Origin: Gnetum montanum
Lineage: Eukaryota; Streptophyta; Gnetopsida; Gnetales; Gnetaceae
NCBI GenBank assembly: GCA_015680685.1
Contig: MNCI01004258.1
Coordinates: forward strand, 372,512-436,511
Direction: 5' to 3'
DNA: 64,000 nt
Of the stretch, positions 46,178 to 56,666 are shown piece after piece. Under the pieces are notes generated by a model. It saw only the letters and a list, made by a program, of their open reading frames with translations. It made no database searches and was not told the DNA's origin. Position 1 is the stretch's first letter. Each line of letters starts with the position of its first letter. Made by a program: the position numbers and the translations under genes.

Positions 46178-49100
46178 ATGGATCCTAAAAAGACTCACAA
46201 CCAAAGGATCCTTACAACAAAGGGGTAAAAAACACAGAGTGATAAGCGGCGAGGTACCCCTACGCCCAACTCGGTCGAATTTTGTAGATTGTAAGCACTT
46301 GCATACACCAAACTTTAGCCAACAAGACCTTAGTTAGAATGGTCATTGTCTTCCCACCCTCACTTGTGATATTCTATAGCAATGGCTAAATGAGATTGAG
46401 GCAAATGATTTTTATTGGTTTTCTTTTTATCTTTTAAAGTCTAATTCTTTAATTGTAGGGAATGGAAAGTTGTGTAATTCATAATTATTCTACTCTATCA
46501 CTTAACTCTCCCAACCATAAGTAACCGATCCCATCTTCCATGCACATCCTGAGCATCACATTAAGCATCACTGGGTTACCAAGTGTTCGATATATGTTCG
46601 AGATGGTCGTGCCTATGATTCTCATAAAATATGAAAGGATAATAATAGTAAAGTGATAATAATAAAAGCTTTTGAAATTATTAAAGTGTTGAAATATTAA
46701 ACTATTAAAATTCTTAAGTGATTAAATCCAAATGTTGCAAGGAATGCTCAGAAAGCTCATCTTTATTGCCGCACACGCCAATGGGCTTAGGTACATTAAC
46801 ACTCAAATAAAGAGTTGTACACCTTTCTCACACCTACTGTGGGCACTTGGAAAATATTCTAACTCTTATGGGAACAAACTACAAAAGTTTGGCTACAACT
46901 ACTCCAAAAGATGCCATAAATGCTACAGGTGCATGCATATTTATAGCAAGAGATAGACTCTACGTTAACGGGGTCGCATTAACGCATGGACGGATCTGTC
47001 GATGAGGTCACGTCAACATGGCTGTGTCAACGAGGCTCCATTAATGTGGACCAATCGACGTATCAACTAAATACTTCATCACAGAGGAAGGGGACAAGTT
47101 GGAGAATAGACTCCACAAGTTGAGCAAGAGGCTCAATCCTTCAACAAACACCCATAATGGAACATTCTACACAACCTGAAGCTAAAGCATCACCATCTCA
47201 AGAGTAGAAATAGCACCTCATGCTATGAAGTGAGTGGCTTCAAGCTATTTAGGAGAAGTCCATCATGTCCATAGTCATTATGAAACTTAACTTCAAATCG
47301 TTCATGGAGTTTGCACTCATCAATATCTAAGAGAAGCTCCAAGGCTCTCCTATTTGGCCAATAGTATCATACAATGGCGAATGATACCTAGATGAAGTTT
47401 ATCAATTTTGGAAAAATAAACAAGATGATGCCACTATCAAAATTAAAGGAATCACAATTCCCTATCAATTTAAAAAATCACAAAGGCATTGAACCTTCCA
47501 AATGTTGAAGCAAATATTGCACAAATATCAACAAGGTATGATGCTAATGCAAAGAAGTGCTTACAGAGGACTTATGAAAAAGCAAATAAAGAATATATTG
47601 GATTATCCACTAAAGATAAGATCTACTTGAAGATCAAGACTTATCACATCTTTCCCACAAAAAAATTAAACATGATTTCCACCTATGCTACAAGAGGAAG
47701 TGTCATCCTCATGGGGAGATTCCAAGCAAACATAGCTCATCTGCTATTTCTAGAAATATAAAGAAAGTTTGAAGAAAAGAAGGTAGGGAAACTCACTTTG
47801 TCATTCCCTTGCCTCATAAGAAGATTGTACCGGCAAGCTAGAATTCTAGGCTACACCAATGTTGTTCTACATAAAGCCTAAAATGCATCCTATGTTGAGA
47901 TATCAAAGTTAGTGCCTCCTAAGAAAGATCAACTAGAAAAGCCAGCAAGCACTAAGGGAGCTATAGGATCCACATCAGCCAAAAACATTCCAATCATAGG
48001 ATAATAACAAGCAAGACCTAGTGGGTCAACACTACCTGGTAATAGAATAGGATCAAGTGCTCCACTAACACAACAAGATTATAGACCTTCCATGAGCCAT
48101 TTACAATAGATAGTTGAAATCATTAGCTGGGGAAATAAAGATGTCTCAAGCATGTACCAAGTAAGAAATAATCCCAGAAGGCCTATAGTATCAATAGGAC
48201 CCACTTGGAGTCAAAAATCATTATAGGCAAGAGAAGATGAGGATTGGGCACAACAAATATTAGGGAATGTTGCATCCTTTCAGGTTATGCTTGAAATAGG
48301 AGAAGGAGCCATAGTTGTGATTATACAACACCAAGATGTAGCATGAGCAACTAAATTAATCACATATCATATTAAAGAATTTTTTAATGTTTCCATTGTG
48401 CCACTAGTAGATATTACTGAAGCTAAAGTTGTTGAGACCATAGTTAAAACCTTTATAGCCTCATAGAAGCATGAGGACATCTTAGATTGAATATTGTAGA
48501 TAGAGAAAGTGATGGAAAACCTTTTTGATATCTCCAGTGATATCATTGCAATGCAATCTAAACTCATTTCAACTAAGGACAAGCTCATGATGGCTAAAAC
48601 TAGGGATGAACATGTAGAAAATGAGGTGCAAAGGTTACAAGAAAAATTACCAAGATTAATAGCAAGAAAACAAGACCCTACATAATACGTAGCACCAAAC
48701 TAACTAGATAAATTTAGAACTGAGTAGGTAGCCTAGATAGTAGCCAAAAATATTCAAGTGAAAATGGATAAGGAGAAAGCAATGTGGAATGCTTCAGTGG
48801 TTGAAGCATAAAGATATGCTCATGCTAAAGCCCTAACTACCTTGGAAGAAGAGAACAAAAAGATTGTTGTAGAGAATATAAGGTTGACTAACATTGAAAA
48901 ATAGAAGATTGTCCTTGAAGAAAGCATCCAGCAGCTAAAAGAGCAACAAGAGTCAACCTGGACATGCAAACATTGACCAAGTTAAATATAACTCTATCAA
49001 TGGAGGAAGTTTATGCAATCTACCAAAAGTTAGCTATTGAGATTAGCACATAGCAAAATCAGGCCAAAGGTTAAAAGAGCACTTTAGAGACCAAGTGAAC

Positions 49101-49768
49101 ATGTACAAACAAATTAATAAAAAAGAAATTCAAATGACCAAGGTCAAAATTAGCACCATCACAATGCAAACATTTCATTGGTGACTAATCCTAAATGGTC
49201 TCGCCCCCTTCCATCAAGCCAAAATTAAAAATAAAGACCTGTAGATAGAAGATCTCACAAAGTACATGGGATTAGCAAACCTTTGCTATGTTGATCTATC
49301 CATACTCACCACATGCAAACACAAAAATGAACTAGAGCAGCAAGTGGCCACAGTGTATGTGATGTGTGTGAAAGAGTTTGTGGATAAAAAAGATGCATAA
49401 CAGAAACTACACATCGCAAATTGTGAATTCCAAGTAGTCAAGGCTAGGTACTAAGATTAAAAGGATCTTGCAGCAAATCTGGCTCACAAAATGACAAATT
49501 ACTAGGAATTGAGAAAAGTAGCTAGAGCATTTGAAGAAGAACAATGACAGTTCATGGTCTAGTATGTGAAGAAAAATAAAATGTTCTCATAATTATCTTG
49601 CCCATGGGACGTATCAACTCTAGCAAACATCACTGAATTCATCTAGATGGTACATGACCCCAGATCAAAGGAGGAGAACTTCTAGCATTACTTAATCACT
49701 ATCACTTCAAAAAGCCTAAAGACAAAGGGAAGAGACTAATGGAGGAGCCACCACCACTAGGAACTTAA
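46178..49768 (+). pseudogene. Element E: accessory ORF, interrupted by a solo LTR
   Basis: The start ATG at 46178-46180 (MDPKKTHNQRI) aligns with C' and D'; the stop TAA at 49766-49768 follows KGKRLMEEPPPLGT, the same ending as in C' and D'. The transposon-protein domain is open at 47489-47761 (LPNVEANIAQISTRYD, KDKIYLKIKTYHIFPTKKL, YATRGSVILMGRFQANIAH), then SFPCLIRRLYRQARILGYTN. Coiled-coil text continues to 49500. The solo LTR 46240-47081 sits about 20 codons from the start. Numerous stops. Length without the LTR is close to the 930 codons of the others. Confidence 0.8.
46240..47081 (-). mobile_element. Solo LTR (842 bp) with target duplication cagag
   Basis: Starts tgataagcggcgaggtaccc, ends actaaatacttcatca, flanked by cagag at 46235-46239 and 47082-47086. 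Contains 'gggttaccaag' (about 46570), 'caaataaag' (46803) and, at the U3 end (46955-47060), an array of gttaacg, attaacg, tcgatg, gtcaac and tcaacg words. Closest in array type to the LTR of element B. A solo LTR forms by recombination between the two LTRs of a full element. Confidence 0.92.
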
Positions 49769-49997
49769 AGACTACATCGAGTTCCAAAGTTTTGTTTTGT
49801 TTTGTCTTGTCTCGTTTGTCATGTGTGTCCATCATGCAATGCATGATAATTTTCTCAACATCACTTAAGTCACAATGTGGTATTCATAGTAGAGTCAGTA
49901 ATGTAAATAAATCATAGTATTCAAGTCTATATACAACCCCAAAAATTTTGTAAGGAACTCTATCCTCCTTTTGTTTTAACTTGAAGACAAGTTTCCA

Positions 49998-50013
49998 ATT
50001 AGTTGTGGGGGTA
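49998..50013 (+). promoter_or_regulatory. Element E: polypurine tract
   Basis: attagttgtgggggta directly precedes the 3' LTR. It primes plus-strand DNA synthesis. Similar G-blocks occur at both ends of the spacer of the same element. Confidence 0.75.
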
Positions 50014-50898
50014 TGATAAAACCCTTTAATTCAATGATGCAATATTGTAGCCCTACTTACATCATCATAGATATGATTTAGTGGGTTCTGGTCTTCACTA
50101 TAAATACCAACCCATCATTACATCAAACGAATAATCTTTCGCGAACACTTATCCAAATTCTTGTAGGTTATTTTTTTATTTACACCAGGCAATAGAGTGA
50201 ATGCCTATAGTGTGGTGTTAAATAATTGTACAAAATCTTTGTTCAAGTGAATTGTTCCTGGGCACAATTCATGGTTGGAAATAAAGATTGAGATTATTTT
50301 CCACCATTGTAGCATTCTACTTAGTTTAGTTTACTTTCACTTAGTTCATTTTTCTTAATTAGTTTAATTTTACTTCTCAACATGTTTACTTAAGTCATTT
50401 ACAATTTCCAAGTACTTTACTTTTTCCTATGTCATTAACAAAGACGATATAAGTACAACTAGCTTTGAACATGTAGTATAATCATTTGGTAACCTAGTAG
50501 TGAGTTCACTTGATTTGCTTAGTAGTGGATTCACTTGGTAATCCCAGGGACAGTTATATGTGCCCTTGATGTGCATGGAAAGTCAGGAGTAGATACTTAT
50601 AGCTATAGGCCAACATTAGTTTACATTTCTATTACACTTAGATTTAGATTTTATTTCAATTTTCATTATGTTGACATTTAGGATAATTCAAGCCATATAG
50701 CATCAACCTATCACACACCTCATCGAGAGTTAAACCATACAACTTGAATTTCACTAACTCAAAGTAAGAAGAAAACAATCACGAACTAAACCTTAACTAC
50801 TATTGAATTTACAATGACCATCCACGGATTATGATCAAGTCACATGTGAAAACTCGTAGCTTATATGGTGAAGTGTTGGAATACCTAATAGCTCATCA
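50014..50898 (+). mobile_element. Element E: 3' LTR (885 bp)
   Basis: Starts tgataaaaccctttaattc, ends acctaatagctcatca. TATA box cactataaatacc at about 50096. 'gaaataaagattg' at 50279 and 'ggtaacctagtag/ggtaatccc' near 50490-50540 are shared LTR landmarks. The following five bases are gcctt. No 5' partner is in the window. Confidence 0.85.
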
Positions 50899-50903
50899 GC
50901 CTT

Positions 50904-51500
50904 GGAAACATTATTTTTTAATCACCTTAATGTAAATCTAATTTTTTTTGAATTTTGTGCTAACTAAGGATCTAGGAAGGATTAATCATAAGAAAAAAAT
51001 TACAAAAACTAACATTGATCATTTGGTGATTGTAGATAATGTTGAAAGGAATAGCTCATGTTGAAGGCCTTTTACAAGGCAAGGAAAAGAGGCCAAGAGA
51101 AGGACAGAAGAGGATATGCCCATGGATAAATAGTAGCACATATAAGGATTGAAGCTCAAATATCACATGTTTGTTAGACCCATGTGATGATGAGGAGAAA
51201 TTTCAGTCCATTCTTAAAAAGTGTTATGCATAGAAGAGAAGCATCAACATAACAATCAAGGTTGGAAAATCTTAGCAACAATAAGAAGATTCATCTTTGG
51301 TGGATTTTTGAAGACTTCTACAATTTTGTAAACTTTGATGTACGTTTCACCTTTTTGTCATTTTGTAATACATCCACTCGAATAAAATTGTATGATGCAG
51401 CACTCTAGTTTTGTAATTATGGCCAATCTAGTCCTGGTTACCTCACAATATCTGTAATAAAACTTTGTTCATTTATATATAACTTGAGGAAAACTTTTTA
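50904..51500 (+). other. Non-coding; 3' untranslated part of a further gypsy element (F)
   Basis: No gene. From about 51080 it resembles the region before E's polypurine tract (aacttgaggaaaactttttaatt against aacttgaagacaagtttccaatt), so it is the 3' end of another family member. 50904-51080 is unassigned. Confidence 0.45.
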
Positions 51501-51768
51501 ATTAGTTGTGGGAGTATGATGAAACCAAATATGCTAGGTAGTTAAGTCATGGAGATATGATAAAGCATCATTTTGTCAAGTGTACCATTTAGTTGAGATA
51601 TCATAGATGCTATATCGCAGATGCTACATCATAGATGCTATGTTGCATCTGCATTGTAGCATCCTCATTGATGCAACTTAGTCAACTGCTACATCCTAGA
51701 TGCTATATTACAGTTGCTATATCGTAGATGCTATATACTTAGCTATGTCGACACATCCTCATCGACAT
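51501..51768 (+). mobile_element. Element F: polypurine tract and truncated LTR U3
   Basis: attagttgtgggagta (51501-51516) is followed by tgatgaaaccaaatatgc, an LTR start. U3 contains an array of 'atagatgctatatcg'-type repeats (51600-51740, about ten imperfect units of 12-20 bases). It is cut at 51768 by the copia LTR; the rest is not found on the far side in the window. Confidence 0.7.
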
Positions 51769-52903
51769 TGTTAACCTTTTGGTATGCCAAAATCTTAAGG
51801 ACAATGGAGAACAAAGAATATTTGTTGTGGATGATGTGTTTATGGGTCATGAATAAGAACTCCACACCATGAATAAGGACTCAAGGAAACAAAATCTACA
51901 ATGGGTTGTCAAAATGGAGACTTCATAGGCAATATGAGAGCATGGATGCATATGGATGAAAACGAAGAATACAAACCAAATGAAGATGCTCCAAGGATTA
52001 GGAAGAAGCCAAATCAATGAGAAAAAGCCTCAAGAACCAAAGCTTAATAGTTGAGGAGACATCTCCAAGAAATAGTAGACATCTCAGTCAAAGAATGAAT
52101 TCATAGGAAGACATCTTCAAAAAATAGGAGACATCCCCATTACCAAGTAGACATCTCCATAGAGACGTCTCCCAAGAGATGTTCCATTCTCCAAGGAGAC
52201 ATCTCTCCAAAATTGAGGTAGATCTCAAGTAGACATCCCAACTTTGAAAGCCATGTTTATACTAGTTGTTGGGTAGCCATTACATGAATTTCAAGGTATT
52301 TTTAGAAACTCTAAGGCTATAAGAAGATACCAAATTTTTGGAAATTGAGCAAGCATTATTAACATCAAAGCTATCATTGTCTATTCTATGATGTTATACT
52401 TCTGTACTTCATTGTCACATCATTTGATTGATTGTTTGCAATAGATGTGCTTTAAAGTACAAGGACCTATAATTTGAGTTACACTCATTCCTTATTTTTC
52501 TTTGTTGCCTTATGGGGTTGATGTGCTTCTTACGAAAAGGCATCTATATTGATCTTGTCAAGATCTTGTGGGATTGAGTGGGTTTACAATGTTAAAACAC
52601 TCTGAAGTAAAGCTCAATTTTGTAAAGGTTATTGAATCCTTGAAACCACAATTTGAGCTTGTTGGGACCTTGTGGGATTGAGAGATTTTGCAATGATGAA
52701 ACTCTCCATAGTCCAGCTCAAATCTTGTAAAGGTTGTAGTGTCCTTTAAACCACATTTTGGAAGAAACAAAGTCCGAAGATGTACCCTCTAAGTGTGGAC
52801 TACCCAAGTTAGGGAACCAAGTAATTTTGGTGTGTTTTGTATGACAATTTTGGCTTAAAATTGGGGAACTTATTCAACCCCCCTTCTAAGTTCTCGATCC
52901 TCA
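51769..52903 (+). mobile_element. Ty1/copia element: 5' LTR (about 1135 bp)
   Basis: Starts tgttaaccttttggtatgcc and ends ttctaagttctcgatcctca, with the C-rich 'tattcaacccccccttct' motif common at the end of plant copia LTRs. It contains two copies of a block with 'gatcttgtgggattgag' (about 52562 and 52665, roughly 105 bases apart). The left boundary rests on the TGTT start and the break in F; no second LTR was seen. Confidence 0.65.
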
Positions 52904-52905
52904 AG

Positions 52906-52917
52906 TGGTATCACAAC
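52906..52917 (+). promoter_or_regulatory. Copia primer binding site, tRNA-iMet type
   Basis: tggtatcacaac lies two bases after the LTR end and matches the usual plant copia site tggtatcagagc except for three bases. 'caagtggtatcac' is the common local context. Confidence 0.85.
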
Positions 52918-52958
52918 TTAGTACTCTTGCACTCAACATCAAACTTCAAGAGTAAACT

Positions 52959-54270
52959 ATGGAGGGAATATCCTAGGCAAAGCCACTAATGTTCAACGGG
53001 TTCAATTTTGCTTATTGGAAGGTGAGGATGCAAGGTTTCTTTGAGTCAATGGTGTTTAAGGTTTGGAAGTCCATCCTTGAAGGTTACACATCATCAGTTA
53101 ACAGTGCAAAAAAGGCATCACACCATGGAGCAAGTGGACATCAAAAGAAATAGATAAGTTTATGTACAATTCCAAAGTAAAAATTTGTTTATGTTTGTGC
53201 ACTAAATAAGTCTAAAGTCAATAAGATAGCTAGTTTTAGAATTGCTAAGGAAATTTGGAAAACCTTAGAAGCTACTTATGAACGCACATCCATAGTCAAA
53301 CAATCTAAACTTTTGGTCTTACAAAGTGAGTATGACAAACTTAAAATGAGACAAGGCAAAAAGATAAAAGACTATTTCTCTAGGGCTAATGATCTAGTTG
53401 TAGCAATTAGGAGTACAGGCAAGGACTTGCTTGAAAGTGATGTAACAATAAAAATGATTCAAACACTCCAACCAAAATTTAGACCTAAGGTCATAGCTAT
53501 GAAAGAGATTAGAGATTTTTCAGTTCTAAAATTTGAAAAGCTTCAAAGTGCTCTTATTGCTTATGAAATGAACCTCATAAGCAAAGGGGCAATAAAAGAA
53601 AAGCCCATTGCCTTAAAATCAGCATTCAAGAAAAAGGAACTTGCTGACCAAGATGTGAGCAGTGAAGAGGAAATAGCTCTTCTTTCAAGAACAATCCAAT
53701 AGCTTCTTGCAAAAAAGGGAATTTAATCAATTAGGCCCTAATCAATCTAACTTTAAAGGTAAGGAGAAAGGTAAAAATTTGTCAAATTCTAATTTTGATG
53801 CTTTTTCAACAGAATGTTGGATATGTGAAAGAAGAGGCCATGTGGCCGCAGAATGCCTTAGTAATGACAAGTTGCAACGAGAAGAGAGGATTGATGTGGA
53901 TATGAAAAAGACTAACTTCTACACTAGCTAGGATGATTGTGAGCAAACTGAAGAAGAAGTGGATAGCTCCACAAAAGATTCTCAACTTATTGCATGGCAC
54001 TTACAAATGAAAATTCAATATAAATTTTTGATGAACCAAGAGGTAAGTATGATGAAAGGTATAGTGAATTACTAGAAGAAATTCTTGTCCTACATTATCT
54101 ACTTAAGAAGGCAAAGAAAAATATGAGTAGAAAATTTTCTAAAATTCATACCTTATCTTCCAAATTAAAAGGAGAAATCTCAAACATAAAGGCTAAGATT
54201 CAACTACTAACTCCGTTAGATGAAGAAAAATGTAGAGATTTTCAAGAAGGAGAGGTCCACAAAAATTAGC
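52959..54270 (+). pseudogene. Copia gag with zinc knuckle (degenerate)
   Basis: Start ATG at 52959-52961. FNGFNFAYWKVRMQGFFES opens a copia-type gag (UBN2 family). SFRIAKEIWKTLEATYERTS and the open frame 53313-53702 (LQSEYDKLKMRQGKKIKDYF, LQPKFRPKVIAMKEI, LKFEKLQSALIAYEM) follow. After a frame change at about 53703 comes CWICERRGHVAAEC (53815-53856), a complete CX2CX4HX4C knuckle. Acidic text (EQTEEEVDSSTKDS) and a coiled stretch (LLEEILVLHYLLKKAKKN) end the product. Two early stops and one frameshift disable it. Gag packages element RNA. Confidence 0.85.
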
Positions 54271-55693
54271 CTAGGAGTGAAGATTTGGAAAAAACCCCAC
54301 AAGAGGATACAAGCTCCAGGTTAAGTGTAATCAGGTTTGATAACCCTATACTTGAGGAGACACTTCATTTGTTTGTAAAAATTGTGGAAGTAAACTAGAT
54401 TTTGGTTATCCTCATGTTGGTCAAAATAACATTGATGCTTGGTCTTGCTAAAAGGTTCCTAGTAAGGGTATTTCATAGGAAGCAACAAATTAGAATGAAA
54501 ATGAGCTAAAAGTTGGAAAAATCCCCAAAAAGAATGGATGATACAGAAGATGCTCATAAATTCTCTTATCATGAATAACATGAACAAGTAGGGTCATACA
54601 AAAGAAATGATGAAAGAAAATTAAAGGGTAAGAAGGTACTCCATGATAGAGGACCTTATCTCAAACTTCATTAGTCTTTTTTATCTTAAATACAAGTAAG
54701 GTAAGTCATGGTAACTTTCTATTTCCTTACTTACTAGTTAAAATTTTGGTCTATCCTTGAATAGTTTATAAATTGCCTTTGTGAAACATATATATCTATT
54801 TGTAGGGAAGAAGATCAAAATAGTATGGCTATATCCCATGTTTAAGCTTTTTAGCTACATGCATGTCATTAAAAAGGCTTAATCTTATAGAAAAATAGAA
54901 TCTGAGAATCAAGAATGACATAGCATCCATGTTTATCATAAGATGTCATTGATTTAATAATATTGAACTAAGTTCTATAGGAAATGTTTAGTTGATTGAT
55001 CAAGAGGAAAGAGATATTTGTTCTAATTTTTATCCAAGATTTTTTTTAAGTTGTTGAACTACACAATTTCTTTTTAAAGCTAGGTAATAAAGAAATTAAC
55101 TTTAGGACAAAAAAAAGCACATATGTAAGGGGAGCTTGGACCTCATGAATTATTATGAAGCATCCATGAATGAAAGTATATGAAATTTTTTTCGAAGGCA
55201 CATGAAAGATATACTTATCTACTACTAGATCAAAATATTTTTGGTTCAATCTTTAAAATTTCTACTACCTTAGAATGATCATCAATTACTCTATGAATAT
55301 TAGTTTCCAAAAATTTTAGCATGATAAGTGATGTTCTTTTGATCCTTTGTTAAAAGATGGATATATATGCCATGAAATTACTAAGCCCTTGTTGATGCCT
55401 CAAAAAGAGTAGAATATATATTGATTATAAAATCATGTGATATTGGTTTATTTCTTACTAATGGCTTATTCAAAAAAGTTACATGACTTTACATGATCAA
55501 ACTTTAGACATCAACCTTTGGCCTTAAATTCTCTTGAACATAAATTAAAAGTCTTGGCTTAGTTATGTTTGGATTAGTTATGGGTCATTAACAAGAGGGT
55601 AGCTGTTAAATGGAATTTGGTTTGTCAACCCTATGAAAAAATGTTACAAAATGTGCTCTACTTAACTAATTTTATATCTCTATGATAGTATTG
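54271..55693 (+). other. Remainder of copia insertion, no pol recognised
   Basis: AT-rich with short open frames only. I could not find protease, integrase, RT or RNase H motifs of copia pol. A short CKNCGSK text near 54390 is the last protein-like trace. The element is either truncated before pol or pol has decayed beyond recognition. No 3' LTR is seen before element D' begins. Confidence 0.4.
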
Positions 55694-55698
55694 CAAAC

Positions 55699-56485
55699 TA
55701 ATGAGTGGTGAGGTACCCCTACACTCAACCATACGAATACGAGCGTTTCATGCATGATCCAGTCGAACTCTGCAGACGGACTAGTTGTGGTATCAAGATA
55801 GTTATCCTTAGGTCGTAGTTCGTTGTTTTCCCATCTGGACTAGTGTTAACTTTGTCAAGTATGGTTTAGTCTAGAATGAGGTGTATGATGTGTTCCTATA
55901 CTAATTGCTACTCCTGGGTGTAATGGAAAATGATATTGACTAAGCTAAGAGAGAGAGGGTGAGAGAGAATCTAAACTAGCCTAAGTGCGATGAGCATCCG
56001 TTCCTCAATCATCCGTACACATCTTGGACCTCGTGCACGACTACCACTGGGATTACTAAGCGTAGATCCTAGGTACACTACTGGGTTACCAAGTAGTCAC
56101 ACATAAATGCTCGTAATCAAGTCGTACTCATTCTGCATTTAATAGGAGTTTAGGGTAAGAAGGGATTAACTAAGAAAGTAGTAAATAACAATTAAGTAAA
56201 TAACTAAGCTAAGTGAATGCTGCAATGATGAAGTAATATTGATCTTTATTTTCGGTCATGTGCAAGTCCAAGTACGTCACACTCGAATAAAGGTGCCATA
56301 CAATTACAATCACCACATTGTGGGCATGCACTGGGAGAGAATGGTTGAGAAGAAGAATGAAAACTAAAAAATCAAACTAACTCTAAAATTGATGAAAAAA
56401 CTATCTATCAGAACTGTCTATCTCTTATTTATAGATGAGGAGACAGGCTGCGATATCGTGCAATTGACTAAATGGCGACTCATCA
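55699..56485 (-). mobile_element. Element D': 3' LTR (787 bp)
   Basis: Plus-strand start taatgagtggtgaggtaccc (second base G to A), end aaatggcgactcatca. TATA box on minus (rc of cttatttatag, about 56424-56434). Only one CGATATCG (56452-56459) in U3. 'gggttaccaag' near 56085 and 'cgaataaagg' near 56284 as in C'. Confidence 0.9.
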
Positions 56486-56503
56486 TACCCCCATGACTGA
56501 ATG
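56486..56503 (-). promoter_or_regulatory. Element D': polypurine tract
   Basis: The minus strand reads cattcagtcatgggggta directly before the LTR start tgatgagtcg. It is the plus-strand primer site; 56504-56666 is 3' untranslated sequence without features. Confidence 0.8.
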
Positions 56504-56666
56504 AAAACTCATCCTCGAGTTACAGTGAGAACAAGCTCCATTGATTACACAGTGGATAGGTATGGGATTATTGGATGGTAAAAATGGGTTTATGCCACAG
56601 TGTGGAGTCAAAACAGAATTGAGACACAACACAAAGAATATGCTACAGCTACAAAATTGGTGGAAC

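Larger units (their letters stand above)
37991..50898 (+). mobile_element. Element E: autonomous-type Ty3/gypsy (Tat/Athila group) with accessory ORF, 5'-truncated
   Basis: Plus-strand order: gag, protease, RT, RNase H, integrase, spacer, accessory ORF (split by a solo LTR), polypurine tract, 3' LTR. The 5' LTR, PBS and first part of gag are missing where the element meets C's LTR. It is the copy that best shows the full family plan. Stops are frequent; RT and RNase H remain in one frame. Confidence 0.85.
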
